A stretch of DNA of 9,029 bases from Tenericutes bacterium ADurb.BinA155 (GTDB lineage Bacteria; Bacillota_I; Bacilli_A; RFN20; CAG-826): positions 1 through 9,029 of the forward strand of contig MVZL01000044.1 in NCBI GenBank assembly GCA_002068375.1, read 5' to 3'. Of this stretch, positions 1 to 6,484 are shown piece by piece. Both the position numbers and the translations under genes were made by a program. The notes beneath the pieces are model-generated. The model was given only the letters and a program-made list of their open reading frames with translations, had not been told where the DNA came from and ran no database searches. Positions within the stretch are counted from its first letter, which is position 1, and each line of letters starts with the position of its first letter.

Positions 1-1828
1 GCCGGGAGAAGATTTCGACTTTCGCGTGGAGGGTCCTTTCGAGCCGATAGGCTGGGGCGGTCAGGGTTTGAACTGCTTCTTCCCCTGGATTGGTCGGCTC
101 AAATCCGTTGCCATTATCTTTGATGGTGAGAAGGATCTGATTTTGAAACAGGGAGCAGCCAATGATGACGTAAGCATTCTTGCTCTTAGGCTTGGCCCGC
201 TTGATCGCGCTTTCGACATAGTTTTGAATGGCTAAAGGCGGGACCGAGAAGGCTTCGAAAGAGATGTCATAAAGCACGTCGATGTTAAAGCCGGGTTTCA
301 GCGACATGAAGTCGACGTAATGGGTGATCGCATCAAGTTCTTCGGCAAAAGGGACTAAGGGTTTGGCCGCAGCATCGATATTCGCCCGCAAGGTTTTGGA
401 TAGGGCATTGAAGGTGGCGTCGCCCGCTTGAAGCGAAGCGTGATAACGATCTTGCAAAAAGCTTAAAGAATTAAAAAGGAACTGGGGCGTGGCTTGGTGA
501 ATGAGGGCTTCCGATTCCGCTTCGAGGTATTTCTGTTTATTGGCATTGGCTTGTTTAGCGGAGCGGCTCACCCGGTAGAGCGCGAAAAAATAAAGGATGT
601 TCAAAACAACCATCAAAACCGAGAGGAAAATCGAATAGAAACCATAGATCCCGTAGATCAAGATATCGCTGATATCGAGGATCGTTAAGCTATAGAGCCC
701 AGAGAAAAGACAGAAGGCGAGGCCATAGAAGAAAAGCCGCCCCTCCCAATCCCGTTCCGAGAAGATCCGGAAGATCAAATAACAAAGGAAGAGGAGCCAA
801 GGCAAAATCGCGAAAATGGCGAAAGGGGTATTCCACAAGAAAACGATGACGAGGATCGAAGCTAAACAAGAAACTGAAACGACCGGAATATCAAAGATAT
901 GCCAGACCACGAGCTTTCGCCGGTAGACGAGGAAGGCCAAAGCGGAGACCGTAAATAATCCTAAAATCAAAAGGAAAAGGTTCGCTAGGAATACATGGGG
1001 AACCCAAAGATGAAGCCAGAGAAAACAGGTCATAACATCGGGCGAGAAATAATAGAAAAGAGCCAAGGAAATCGCCAAGATAAAAAAGCCTGAGGAACCG
1101 CGGCGTTTCGAGTGGGAAATGAACAGCAAAAAGGAGAAAATAACATTGGAGAAAATCAAGCCAACCCCCATACCAATCGAGGTGTTGGAGAGATCGCGAT
1201 TAAAACGGTTTGCCGGGTTACCGACATAAGGGCAACTGGTCATGCCGCCAAAAGGGGTATACCCGATTTCATAAATGATGCGGATCGCCCCGCCGCTGGA
1301 TCGGAAAAAGGAATTATCGAGGCGGGGATTCGGATCGTCCCAGGTTGTCTTACTTAAGGTTCCCGATGTCCCAAGTAAGGTATACGTGGCATCGTTTTCG
1401 CAACGATAGAAGATCCGAATCGCCATTGGAACCTCCGAAAAGGAGAGTCCAATCGATCCGTCCGTGGGCACCCCGGTGATTGTGAAACCATAGGAAGCAT
1501 ATCCCGCCTTGTCATAGCCCGAATCGTTCCAATAAGAGGGAAGGGCAATTTGGCTATTCGGTGCCGCCGTATCGTTATCGCTCACCACCCAGCGTTTCCA
1601 ATAGAAATCCACCGGACCCGTGATCGCGAAATAGAAAGCATTATCCTTCGTCGCGGCCTCGGTGAGATCTAAGGTTCCATTAACGACGCTGACTCCCCCA
1701 TTCTGAAAGGAAGCGTAATTGACATTCACCGCCATGCTCGCCCCGACCGTCACACCGACGAAGAGAAGGAGAATCCACGAAAAAAGAAAAGCGAACCTGC
1801 TCTTTTTTTTCCCCTGAGGCGTCTTCAT
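1..1828 (-). CDS. 7TMR-DISM sensor with degenerate LytS-type histidine kinase domain (partial, 3' end outside window)
   Basis: The reading frame is open from the ATG at 1828 down to base 1 (609 codons, no stop), so the C-terminus is missing. Residues 11-35 form a signal anchor or first membrane helix. Residues about 36-210 are extracytoplasmic and beta-rich, with a W/G pattern like the 7TMR-DISM extracellular jelly-roll. Seven hydrophobic helices follow (about 218-238, 246-262, 279-301, 315-332, 334-354, 364-384 and 393-417). A coiled linker (420-440) leads to a His_kinase/HATPase module: TPQFLFNSL at 447-455, VESAIKRA at 538-545 and DNGNGF at 571-576. In the LytS/YehU family these read PHFLFN, VENAIKHG and DNGxG. 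The phosphoacceptor His is therefore Gln449 and the N-box Asn is Ser540, and no GxGL motif is visible before the window edge. It was probably a surface sensor and may now signal without autophosphorylation. No Shine-Dalgarno precedes the ATG, and an in-frame TAA 15 bases upstream rules out a longer start. A TAAAAT box ends 10 bases before the ATG. The lipoprotein gene lies 85 bases upstream. Architecture is confident; loss of activity is inferred. Confidence 0.85.
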   Translation of the reverse strand, partial: MKTPQGKKKSRFAFLFSWILLLFVGVTVGASMAVNVNYASFQNGGVSVVNGTLDLTEAATKDNAFYFAITGPVDFYWKRWVVSDNDTAAPNSQIALPSYWNDSGYDKAGYASYGFTITGVPTDGSIGLSFSEVPMAIRIFYRCENDATYTLLGTSGTLSKTTWDDPNPRLDNSFFRSSGGAIRIIYEIGYTPFGGMTSCPYVGNPANRFNRDLSNTSIGMGVGLIFSNVIFSFLLFISHSKRRGSSGFFILAISLALFYYFSPDVMTCFLWLHLWVPHVFLANLFLLILGLFTVSALAFLVYRRKLVVWHIFDIPVVSVSCLASILVIVFLWNTPFAIFAILPWLLFLCYLIFRIFSERDWEGRLFFYGLAFCLFSGLYSLTILDISDILIYGIYGFYSIFLSVLMVVLNILYFFALYRVSRSAKQANANKQKYLEAESEALIHQATPQFLFNSLSFLQDRYHASLQAGDATFNALSKTLRANIDAAAKPLVPFAEELDAITHYVDFMSLKPGFNIDVLYDISFEAFSVPPLAIQNYVESAIKRAKPKSKNAYVIIGCSLFQNQILLTIKDNGNGFEPTNPGEEAVQTLTAPAYRLERTLHAKVEIFSR

Positions 1829-1853
1829 GTAATTTACATTTTACCGCATTGGT

Positions 1854-1868
1854 CATCCTAAAAGGATG
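1854..1868. repeat. Short perfect inverted repeat between lipoprotein and sensor genes
   Basis: CATCCT at 1854-1859 and AGGATG at 1863-1868 form a six-base-pair stem with an AAA loop. It lies 45 bases past the lipoprotein stop and 26 bases before the sensor start, in minus-strand direction. No T-run follows on that strand, so it is not a canonical terminator. It could be an operator, a processing hairpin or chance. Confidence 0.3.
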
Positions 1869-1913
1869 GCTATCATTACTTTAAACTCTGTAGGAATGAA
1901 GAACCGCTAACGA

Positions 1914-2714
1914 TTAAGCCAACTGGAGATAAAGCAAATAAGGATTATGGGAGTTGATGCTCTCAAAACTAACGAGCGTAGTATAGCTCGGATCACGATA
2001 AACGCCTGAAATCGTCTTGCTTTGGAGCCAATTCGGATCTTTTGAATTAATCAGATCAGCCCAGGAGGTGAAGGAAGCAACATCACTTTGCTCGGCGAAG
2101 CTGACCTTAAGTTGGGACGAAAGCGCTTCGGCCACGAACAAGAAAGACCAAAAAGAGTAGAACTCGACGGTTGCATAATAAAGTTGAAGCGAACTCGTCG
2201 GAAAATCCGGGGTGTAATAATGAAGAAAGAGACTATCGGTGTAAAAGCCGTAACGAGCACGATCATCGGTGAGCGCGTATTGTCCCAAATATCGATAGAT
2301 CCACTGAGGGTCCACCGTTTTATCTTTCAAAACCGGAACGCTGGCATCCCCCACCTTGATCGAAAGATAGTTGGCTTCATATTGGCTTTTGCTCATCGCA
2401 TAGAGGCTTAGAGTCCCCTGCGATTCGTCATACTGATAAACCTCATGCAACCGATAGCCTATCGAAGCATAGAGACCTAAAGAAATATCATTATCGCCGT
2501 ATCCACAAGCCTCGAAAATCATCGATTCGCTAATATGACGAAGCCCCTTTTGGAAAGAGATGGTTTTCGTACCATCATAGGGGGTTTGAATCACCCAAGC
2601 GTCCCCGTCCCCGGACGAAGAGGAACTCGAGGAATTAGAAGGAGTGCATCCACCAAGCAACAAGGGAGGAAGCAAAAGCGAGAAGAGACAAGAGATCTTT
2701 TTCGTGGGGCTCAT
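1914..2714 (-). CDS. Secreted lipoprotein of unknown function
   Basis: The 266-residue product starts with a type II signal peptide: basic start (K5, K6), hydrophobic core at 10-20, and lipobox L20-G21-G22-C23. Cys23 is the predicted lipidated residue, anchoring the protein to the outer face of the membrane. A low-complexity linker follows, with a seven-serine run (28-34) and then GDGD. The mature part (about 40-266) is rich in Tyr, Phe, Leu and Ser, with many alternating aromatic stretches suggesting a beta-rich fold. I recognise no domain. The start is supported by AAGGAA at 2722-2727, seven bases before the ATG. It lies upstream of the 7TMR-DISM sensor on the same strand with an 85-base gap, so the two may be co-transcribed and the lipoprotein might present a ligand to that sensor; this is inference only. 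The upstream patatin gene appears separated by a terminator. Serine-run linkers like this are common in lipoproteins of uncultured gut Bacilli. Confidence 0.85.
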   Translation of the reverse strand: MSPTKKISCLFSLLLPPLLLGGCTPSNSSSSSSSGDGDAWVIQTPYDGTKTISFQKGLRHISESMIFEACGYGDNDISLGLYASIGYRLHEVYQYDESQGTLSLYAMSKSQYEANYLSIKVGDASVPVLKDKTVDPQWIYRYLGQYALTDDRARYGFYTDSLFLHYYTPDFPTSSLQLYYATVEFYSFWSFLFVAEALSSQLKVSFAEQSDVASFTSWADLINSKDPNWLQSKTISGVYRDPSYTTLVSFESINSHNPYLLYLQLA

Positions 2715-2721
2715 TTAACAA

Positions 2722-2727
2722 TTCCTT
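2722..2727 (-). promoter_or_regulatory. Ribosome binding site of the lipoprotein gene
   Basis: AAGGAA on the minus strand lies seven bases upstream of the ATG at 2714. It fixes the start ahead of the signal peptide. Confidence 0.7.
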
Positions 2728-2802
2728 CAAATAATGAGTGATTTCTTGCTTGTTTTTCGTCGTTTTACGGAACGGTTTCTAAACTTTGATCTCCCTTTTA
2801 AG

Positions 2803-2828
2803 AAAAAATCTCGGAGAGCGGAACCGAG
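2803..2828 (-). terminator. Probable rho-independent terminator of the patatin operon
   Basis: On the minus strand, CTCGG (2828-2824) and CCGAG (2814-2810) can pair around a nine-base loop. One A then precedes a run of six T (2808-2803). It starts 40 bases past the stop of the longer patatin gene. The stem is only five base pairs, so it may be a moderate terminator. It would separate the patatin operon from the lipoprotein gene. Confidence 0.5.
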
Positions 2829-2867
2829 TTGAAGGAAAGAGAGCGAACGAAAAGAAAGGAACCAGGA

Positions 2868-4121
2868 TCAGGTTGACGCCGGGGCGGGAAGGGCCTTTCG
2901 CACGTAAAAGAGCGGGAAGAGATGCAAGGCTAATCGTGTAATTTCGTTCGCGAAACCATCCTCGCGAATTTTGGCCATGGAATCTAATGAAGGGGCGGCG
3001 ACGGCGTGATGGTAGACTTGCAATAGCCGCTGCCCAACTTTGTTGTCCTCGTTTAATGTTCCGGCGATAAGCCGCTCGCGACCAAGCGCGATGAATTCGC
3101 GAAGATCCCATATCTTTTCCTGCTCCGCTTCAGAAAATAACGGTTCATAGACAAGCTCGGTTGCCCTTAATAGATAATCGGAGGCCCGCATCTCCCGCTG
3201 AATCCCCGCGGTGATGGCGGTAATGCAGTTTTTGAAATAGATGCCATTTTCATGAGCGAGGTTAACAAGGAATTCGTCCCCCAGGGCCTCGAAATCGTCA
3301 GCATTATTAAAGGTGAAACGGTAGCCGCGATAACGGCCGAAGCGTTTCATTGTATCGAGATAGCCCAAGCGCATATGGCGACGGATGGGCTCTTGTGAGA
3401 AATCGAGCATTGAGCCAAGGCTGGTAAACGGGGCGATGTAGATGACGTTGGGTAAGGAAAGCAAATAGGAATGCTGCGGCTTGATCGAAAACAATTTGAG
3501 GTCGATGGCGATAACCTCTTCCGCCCCGAGACGGAAGGCAAAATCAATGGGCAAATTATTGTTGTAGAAACCATCAATGTATTTTTTGCCGTCAATCTCC
3601 TCGATCGGGAAGACCGGGGCGCAGGCGCTTGAGGCGTGCAAATAAGGCAGGATCCGATCGACGGGCAAATCGTTCACCACCAAGTCGACTTCGCTAAGCC
3701 GTGGAAGTAAAGTCGTGACCAGCCCGAATTTTCTCGGGGCGTTTTTTACGGCGACGGGGTCGATCGCATCGGCGACGTAATGTCGAAAGGGGGTGATGTC
3801 GGCCGAGCCGCGGCGTTTCACATAATTCTTTAAAAAGCTCATGAACGATTTCAGCACCGCTTTTTCTGAATCCGCCTCCATCAAAGCCCGTTTTGAAATA
3901 TTGACCCCCTGCACCATGACCCCTTCCGGGGTGATATCTTCCCATAATTTCCGGCAGCGATCGTATTCCCCCGTTGCGAAAAAGGCCCCGTTGAGGGCGC
4001 CGATTGAAGTCCCGGTCACAATATCGTAATCGATGCCGAGCTCGCGCAAGGCTTCGAACGCCCCGACCTCGTAGGCCCCGAGCGATCCTCCGCCAGCTAA
4101 CGCCACCGCTCTTTTCGTCAT
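2868..4121 (-). CDS. Patatin-like phospholipase, long form (417 residues)
   Basis: Patatin-family lipid acyl hydrolase using a Ser-Asp dyad, probably acting on membrane glycerolipids from the cytoplasm. All three signatures are present: the oxyanion-hole glycine loop GGGSLG at 10-15, the nucleophile elbow G37-T-S39-I-G41 with Ser39 as nucleophile, and the dyad D183-G184 in YIDGFYNNNLP. No signal peptide or membrane helix is seen. The patatin core ends near residue 215. The remaining roughly 200 residues are mostly helical in character and contain no domain I recognise. The frame is open further upstream to an ATG at 4223, but that would overlap the preceding gene by over 100 bases. The ATG at 4121 fits far better: it overlaps the preceding TGA as ATGA, has GAGGT seven bases upstream, and places the glycine loop right at the N-terminus as usual for the family. 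It is the last gene of a three-gene operon with the shorter patatin and a zinc-ribbon membrane protein. The catalytic residues look intact; the substrate is unknown. Confidence 0.9.
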   Translation of the reverse strand: MTKRAVALAGGGSLGAYEVGAFEALRELGIDYDIVTGTSIGALNGAFFATGEYDRCRKLWEDITPEGVMVQGVNISKRALMEADSEKAVLKSFMSFLKNYVKRRGSADITPFRHYVADAIDPVAVKNAPRKFGLVTTLLPRLSEVDLVVNDLPVDRILPYLHASSACAPVFPIEEIDGKKYIDGFYNNNLPIDFAFRLGAEEVIAIDLKLFSIKPQHSYLLSLPNVIYIAPFTSLGSMLDFSQEPIRRHMRLGYLDTMKRFGRYRGYRFTFNNADDFEALGDEFLVNLAHENGIYFKNCITAITAGIQREMRASDYLLRATELVYEPLFSEAEQEKIWDLREFIALGRERLIAGTLNEDNKVGQRLLQVYHHAVAAPSLDSMAKIREDGFANEITRLALHLFPLFYVRKALPAPAST

Positions 4122-4999
4122 TCGGGATACCTCATCGAAAAGAAAAGGTTCAATATTTCGACAAGGCGGAGCAACCCATCCCTCGTTTTGTTGCGACGCA
4201 AATCGATTTTGGAACGTGTCCATTCGAAGGACCGGGCTTCGATCCCTTCTTTGGTCATATCTTGGAAAACGAAATCGGCGAATTGTTTGCCATAAGCGGC
4301 TCCGTCCTCGACCATTTCGTTCAAATCGGTTTGTGACAAAGAGAAGGAAGAATGCTCTTCCGGCTCTTCGAGAGTCGTGTCCACGTCAAGCAGAATCTTG
4401 CCATCTTTCTGGCAGGAAAGAATCGCGTTCTCGCTCGGGCGGAAGCGCGGATAAAGATGCAGAGCCAAAATCAGATCAAGGTCTTGGTCCAATAGAGGAT
4501 AAATCGGAACGTTATCTCCGGCTCCTCCATCGATATAGGAACGTTTGGCTTGGTCACGCTTTGGCCCATTCACCAAAGGAAAGGCCATCGCGATGTTCAC
4601 CAAACTTTTCACCTCGCGGATTGGGGAATCGCGGTGCAGGTAGAAATAATATTCCTGAAAGAGAGGCAAACGGGTTGCCGAAACATAAAATGGAATATCG
4701 ATTGTTTTATTTCCTAAGGATGCGAACACTTTACGGAAGAGTCGATTTTTGATGAAGAAACGAAATTCCGACGTGGATTCGCAGTCGAAATTGCAATAAT
4801 TCGCCAGCATCGTGTCGACGGAATCGGTGGCAATCGCGTAGCCATTAAGCGAGCCGATTGAAGAGCAAGAAAGAATCTTGATTCGATCGCGGCCGACCTT
4901 TTTGATCACTTCGTTCGCGAAAGCAAGCTGGCAGGCTCCGCGCGCCAACCCGCCCGAAAGAACCAATCCGATTTTCTCGACGTTCGCTTTATTTGACAT
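4118..4999 (-). CDS. Patatin-like protein, short form with altered nucleophile elbow (293 residues)
   Basis: This is a second patatin-family protein, divergent from its downstream neighbour. The glycine loop reads SGGLARG at 15-21, with the third glycine replaced by Leu, a variant also seen elsewhere in the family. The nucleophile elbow reads C45-S-S47-I-G49, so the first glycine of GxSxG is Cys. The presumed nucleophile Ser47 and the dyad D157-G158-G159 are kept. There is no signal peptide or clear membrane segment, so it should be cytoplasmic or peripherally bound. The ATG overlaps the last 11 bases of the membrane-protein gene, and only a weak purine stretch (GTGG) precedes it, so it probably depends on translational coupling. 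Its stop overlaps the start of the long patatin. It could be an active lipase, a partner that modulates the neighbour, or a weakened enzyme. Family membership is confident; activity is uncertain. Confidence 0.85.
   Translation of the reverse strand: MSNKANVEKIGLVLSGGLARGACQLAFANEVIKKVGRDRIKILSCSSIGSLNGYAIATDSVDTMLANYCNFDCESTSEFRFFIKNRLFRKVFASLGNKTIDIPFYVSATRLPLFQEYYFYLHRDSPIREVKSLVNIAMAFPLVNGPKRDQAKRSYIDGGAGDNVPIYPLLDQDLDLILALHLYPRFRPSENAILSCQKDGKILLDVDTTLEEPEEHSSFSLSQTDLNEMVEDGAAYGKQFADFVFQDMTKEGIEARSFEWTRSKIDLRRNKTRDGLLRLVEILNLFFSMRYPE
4129..4133 (-). promoter_or_regulatory. Ribosome binding site that decides the start of the long patatin
   Basis: GAGGT on the minus strand lies seven bases before the ATG at 4121, inside the last codons of the upstream patatin gene. 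It selects this ATG over the in-frame ATG at 4223. With the ATGA overlap it indicates translational coupling of the two patatins. Confidence 0.75.
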
Positions 5000-5711
5000 A
5001 CCACTGTGAAAGTTGACGGAACAGCCGCCTGAAAACCAAGATCAAACAGGTGATAAAGAAGGAGAGGGTGACGCCAAAGGCGATGGAAACGAAATAGGAA
5101 GAATAAGGTCGAAGCTCGCCATACCAATAGGCGTCGAGGCCCGAGAAAAGAAAGGCGAAAATCAACGTGGCAATGAGAAAACGGAAGAGGGCATCGCCGA
5201 TAAGCTGTGAGGAATTCACGTTGCGATTGGTCATGAGGAAGATCCATTCGTAGCCGGTCACAAACACAAGATAGGCTGGGAAAACATATTCCAAAGCGAA
5301 AGAAGCGGCCGCGTTATTTCCTCCGACGCTATGCCGACCGCCGTATTCTCCGAAAACAAGTAAGAAGACGACCAAGCCTACGAGGAAAAAGATATCCACG
5401 CCCCGCGTGATCGTAAGCCAACGCTTCGCCCGCATGACAATGAGGACGAAAAAGACCGAACCGATGATTCCAACGTAACCGAAAAAAGTGAGGTCGTAAG
5501 AAAAATTGGTGATGAGGTCAAACACGAGACAGGCGAGAAAGAGATTGACCAGCAGCACGCAAAAGATGAAACCGATCGTGATTTCGGAATCGTGGCTGAG
5601 TGGAATGTGGCGGAGGAGCCAGTTGGGTTCCTGTTTTACGAGCGGAGCCCCGCAATAAGGGCAGACTTCCGCTTCTCCGCGAAAAACAAAATTACAATTG
5701 TGGCAATGCAT
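4989..5711 (-). CDS. Zinc-ribbon multi-pass membrane protein of unknown function
   Basis: The 240-residue protein begins with a short zinc ribbon: C3-x-x-C6 and C17-x-x-C20, followed by Gly21. A polar stretch to about residue 43 leads to six hydrophobic helices (about 45-68, 74-93, 102-118, 128-151, 171-190 and 200-224). The C-terminus is a short basic cytoplasmic tail. Small zinc-ribbon plus membrane-helix proteins are common in Firmicutes and mostly uncharacterised; the ribbon presumably sits in the cytoplasm. A strong site, GGGAGGGG (5724-5717), lies five to seven bases before the ATG and makes this the clear first gene of the operon. Its last codons overlap the start of the short patatin by 11 bases, so the membrane protein and both patatins are probably made together. 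A role in recruiting the soluble lipases to the membrane or sensing membrane state is a guess. Confidence 0.8.
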   Translation of the reverse strand: MHCHNCNFVFRGEAEVCPYCGAPLVKQEPNWLLRHIPLSHDSEITIGFIFCVLLVNLFLACLVFDLITNFSYDLTFFGYVGIIGSVFFVLIVMRAKRWLTITRGVDIFFLVGLVVFLLVFGEYGGRHSVGGNNAAASFALEYVFPAYLVFVTGYEWIFLMTNRNVNSSQLIGDALFRFLIATLIFAFLFSGLDAYWYGELRPYSSYFVSIAFGVTLSFFITCLILVFRRLFRQLSQWYVK

Positions 5712-5716
5712 TCGAG

Positions 5717-5724
5717 CCCCTCCC
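5717..5724 (-). promoter_or_regulatory. Ribosome binding site of the zinc-ribbon membrane protein
   Basis: GGGAGGGG on the minus strand, five bases upstream of the ATG at 5711. It is the strongest Shine-Dalgarno match in the window and marks the head of the patatin operon. Confidence 0.75.
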
Positions 5725-5745
5725 GAAACGCAAGAACATAGCGTT

Positions 5746-5754
5746 ATCCTAGCA
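5746..5754 (-). promoter_or_regulatory. Possible extended -10 promoter of the zinc-ribbon/patatin operon
   Basis: Read on the minus strand, TGCTAGGAT fits an extended -10 (TGnTAGGAT, hexamer at 5751-5746). Transcription would start near 5739, giving a leader of about 28 bases that includes the strong ribosome site. No good -35 lies at 17 bases; TTGTTA sits at 21 bases, which is too far. Confidence 0.35.
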
Positions 5755-5840
5755 AACTATTCGAAGCTCCGTTAACAAAGCCCGATTCGCGTTTACGCTT
5801 CTTTAGCGGTTCGCCTAGTCTCCTCCAGTCCTTACTTCCA

Positions 5841-5868
5841 TTGACAATTAGTCGGAAAGGGAAAAAAT
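5841..5868 (+). promoter_or_regulatory. Promoter of the GNAT gene with consensus -35
   Basis: TTGACA at 5841-5846 is a perfect sigma-70-type -35. After a 16-base spacer, AAAAAT (5863-5868) matches four of six -10 positions, including the key second A and last T. Transcription would then begin at about 5875, one base before the ATG at 5876. This implies a leaderless message. Confidence 0.5.
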
Positions 5869-5875
5869 AAGGGCT

Positions 5876-6484
5876 ATGAACGCGAACGTCGATATCTCGA
5901 ACATTGTCTTAGAAACCCCACGCCTCCTTTTGCGGCCGTTCACCGCTAACGATCTCGACGATTTTTACGCCTATGCCTCCGTCCCCGATGTCGGAGAATG
6001 GGCCGGTTGGTCTCACCATAAAGACAAGAACGAAAGCGCGGTGATCCTTCAGCATTTCATCGCACAAAAAAAGACCTTCGCTCTCGTTGATAAAGCGACA
6101 AATCACGTTATCGGTTCCTTGGGGATCGAGGAATATGAATGTTCTTTGCCGCCAGCCTACGCAGCCTTAAAAGGCCGCGAAATCGGCTATGTTTTATCGA
6201 AAACCTATTGGGGACAAGGCCTCATGAGCGAAGCCGTTAAACGGGTGATCGCCTTTTGCTTCGACGACCTCAAACTCGACTTTCTCACCATCGGTCACTT
6301 CGTCCGCAATAAGCGGAGCCAACGAGTCGTCGAAAAATGCGGATTCCATTATCTCGGAAACAACATCTATGAAACCCGTTATGGCACCAAAGAAGATAAC
6401 CGCTTTTACGTGCTCGATAATCCAAACCGGCACAAGGAAGAGTCTGAACTTCACGCTAATAAGGCACAGGAGAACTTTTTATAA
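5876..6484 (+). CDS. GNAT-family N-acetyltransferase, RimJ/RimL type
   Basis: The 202-residue protein has the layout of GNAT acetyltransferases that move an acetyl group from acetyl-CoA to an amino group. The N-terminus has the typical ETPRLLLRPF strand (13-22). GREIGYVL (100-107) leads into the acetyl-CoA pyrophosphate loop YWGQGLMSEAV (111-121). The conserved N145-K-R-S followed by V-V-E-K-C-G-F157 closes the fold. This pattern is that of the RimJ/RimL subgroup, which acetylates ribosomal proteins, other N-termini or small molecules; the substrate cannot be told here. The last 15 or so residues are a polar tail past the normal end of the fold. That tail overlaps the end of the convergent minus-strand gene by 34 bases. 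The ATG lacks a properly spaced ribosome site (AAGGG ends only two bases before it), and the promoter suggests a leaderless transcript. No terminator is seen downstream. Confidence 0.9.
   Translation: MNANVDISNIVLETPRLLLRPFTANDLDDFYAYASVPDVGEWAGWSHHKDKNESAVILQHFIAQKKTFALVDKATNHVIGSLGIEEYECSLPPAYAALKGREIGYVLSKTYWGQGLMSEAVKRVIAFCFDDLKLDFLTIGHFVRNKRSQRVVEKCGFHYLGNNIYETRYGTKEDNRFYVLDNPNRHKEESELHANKAQENFL

Noticed and set aside
1354..1548. Small open frames on both strands inside 1-1830, 2051-2741, 3347-4029 and 4216-5247
   Set aside because: They overlap long frames with recognisable domains, lack ribosome sites of their own, and have compositions typical of shadow translation.
4122..4223. Longer start for the long patatin (34 extra residues)
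   Set aside because: It would overlap the upstream patatin by over 100 bases. The extra residues are just the other-frame reading of that gene, while the ATG at 4121 has a good ribosome site and the ATGA overlap.
2868..5711. CBASS or retron defence operon based on patatin effectors
   Set aside because: No cyclic-nucleotide synthase, reverse transcriptase, ubiquitin-like module or other sensor is present next to the patatins.
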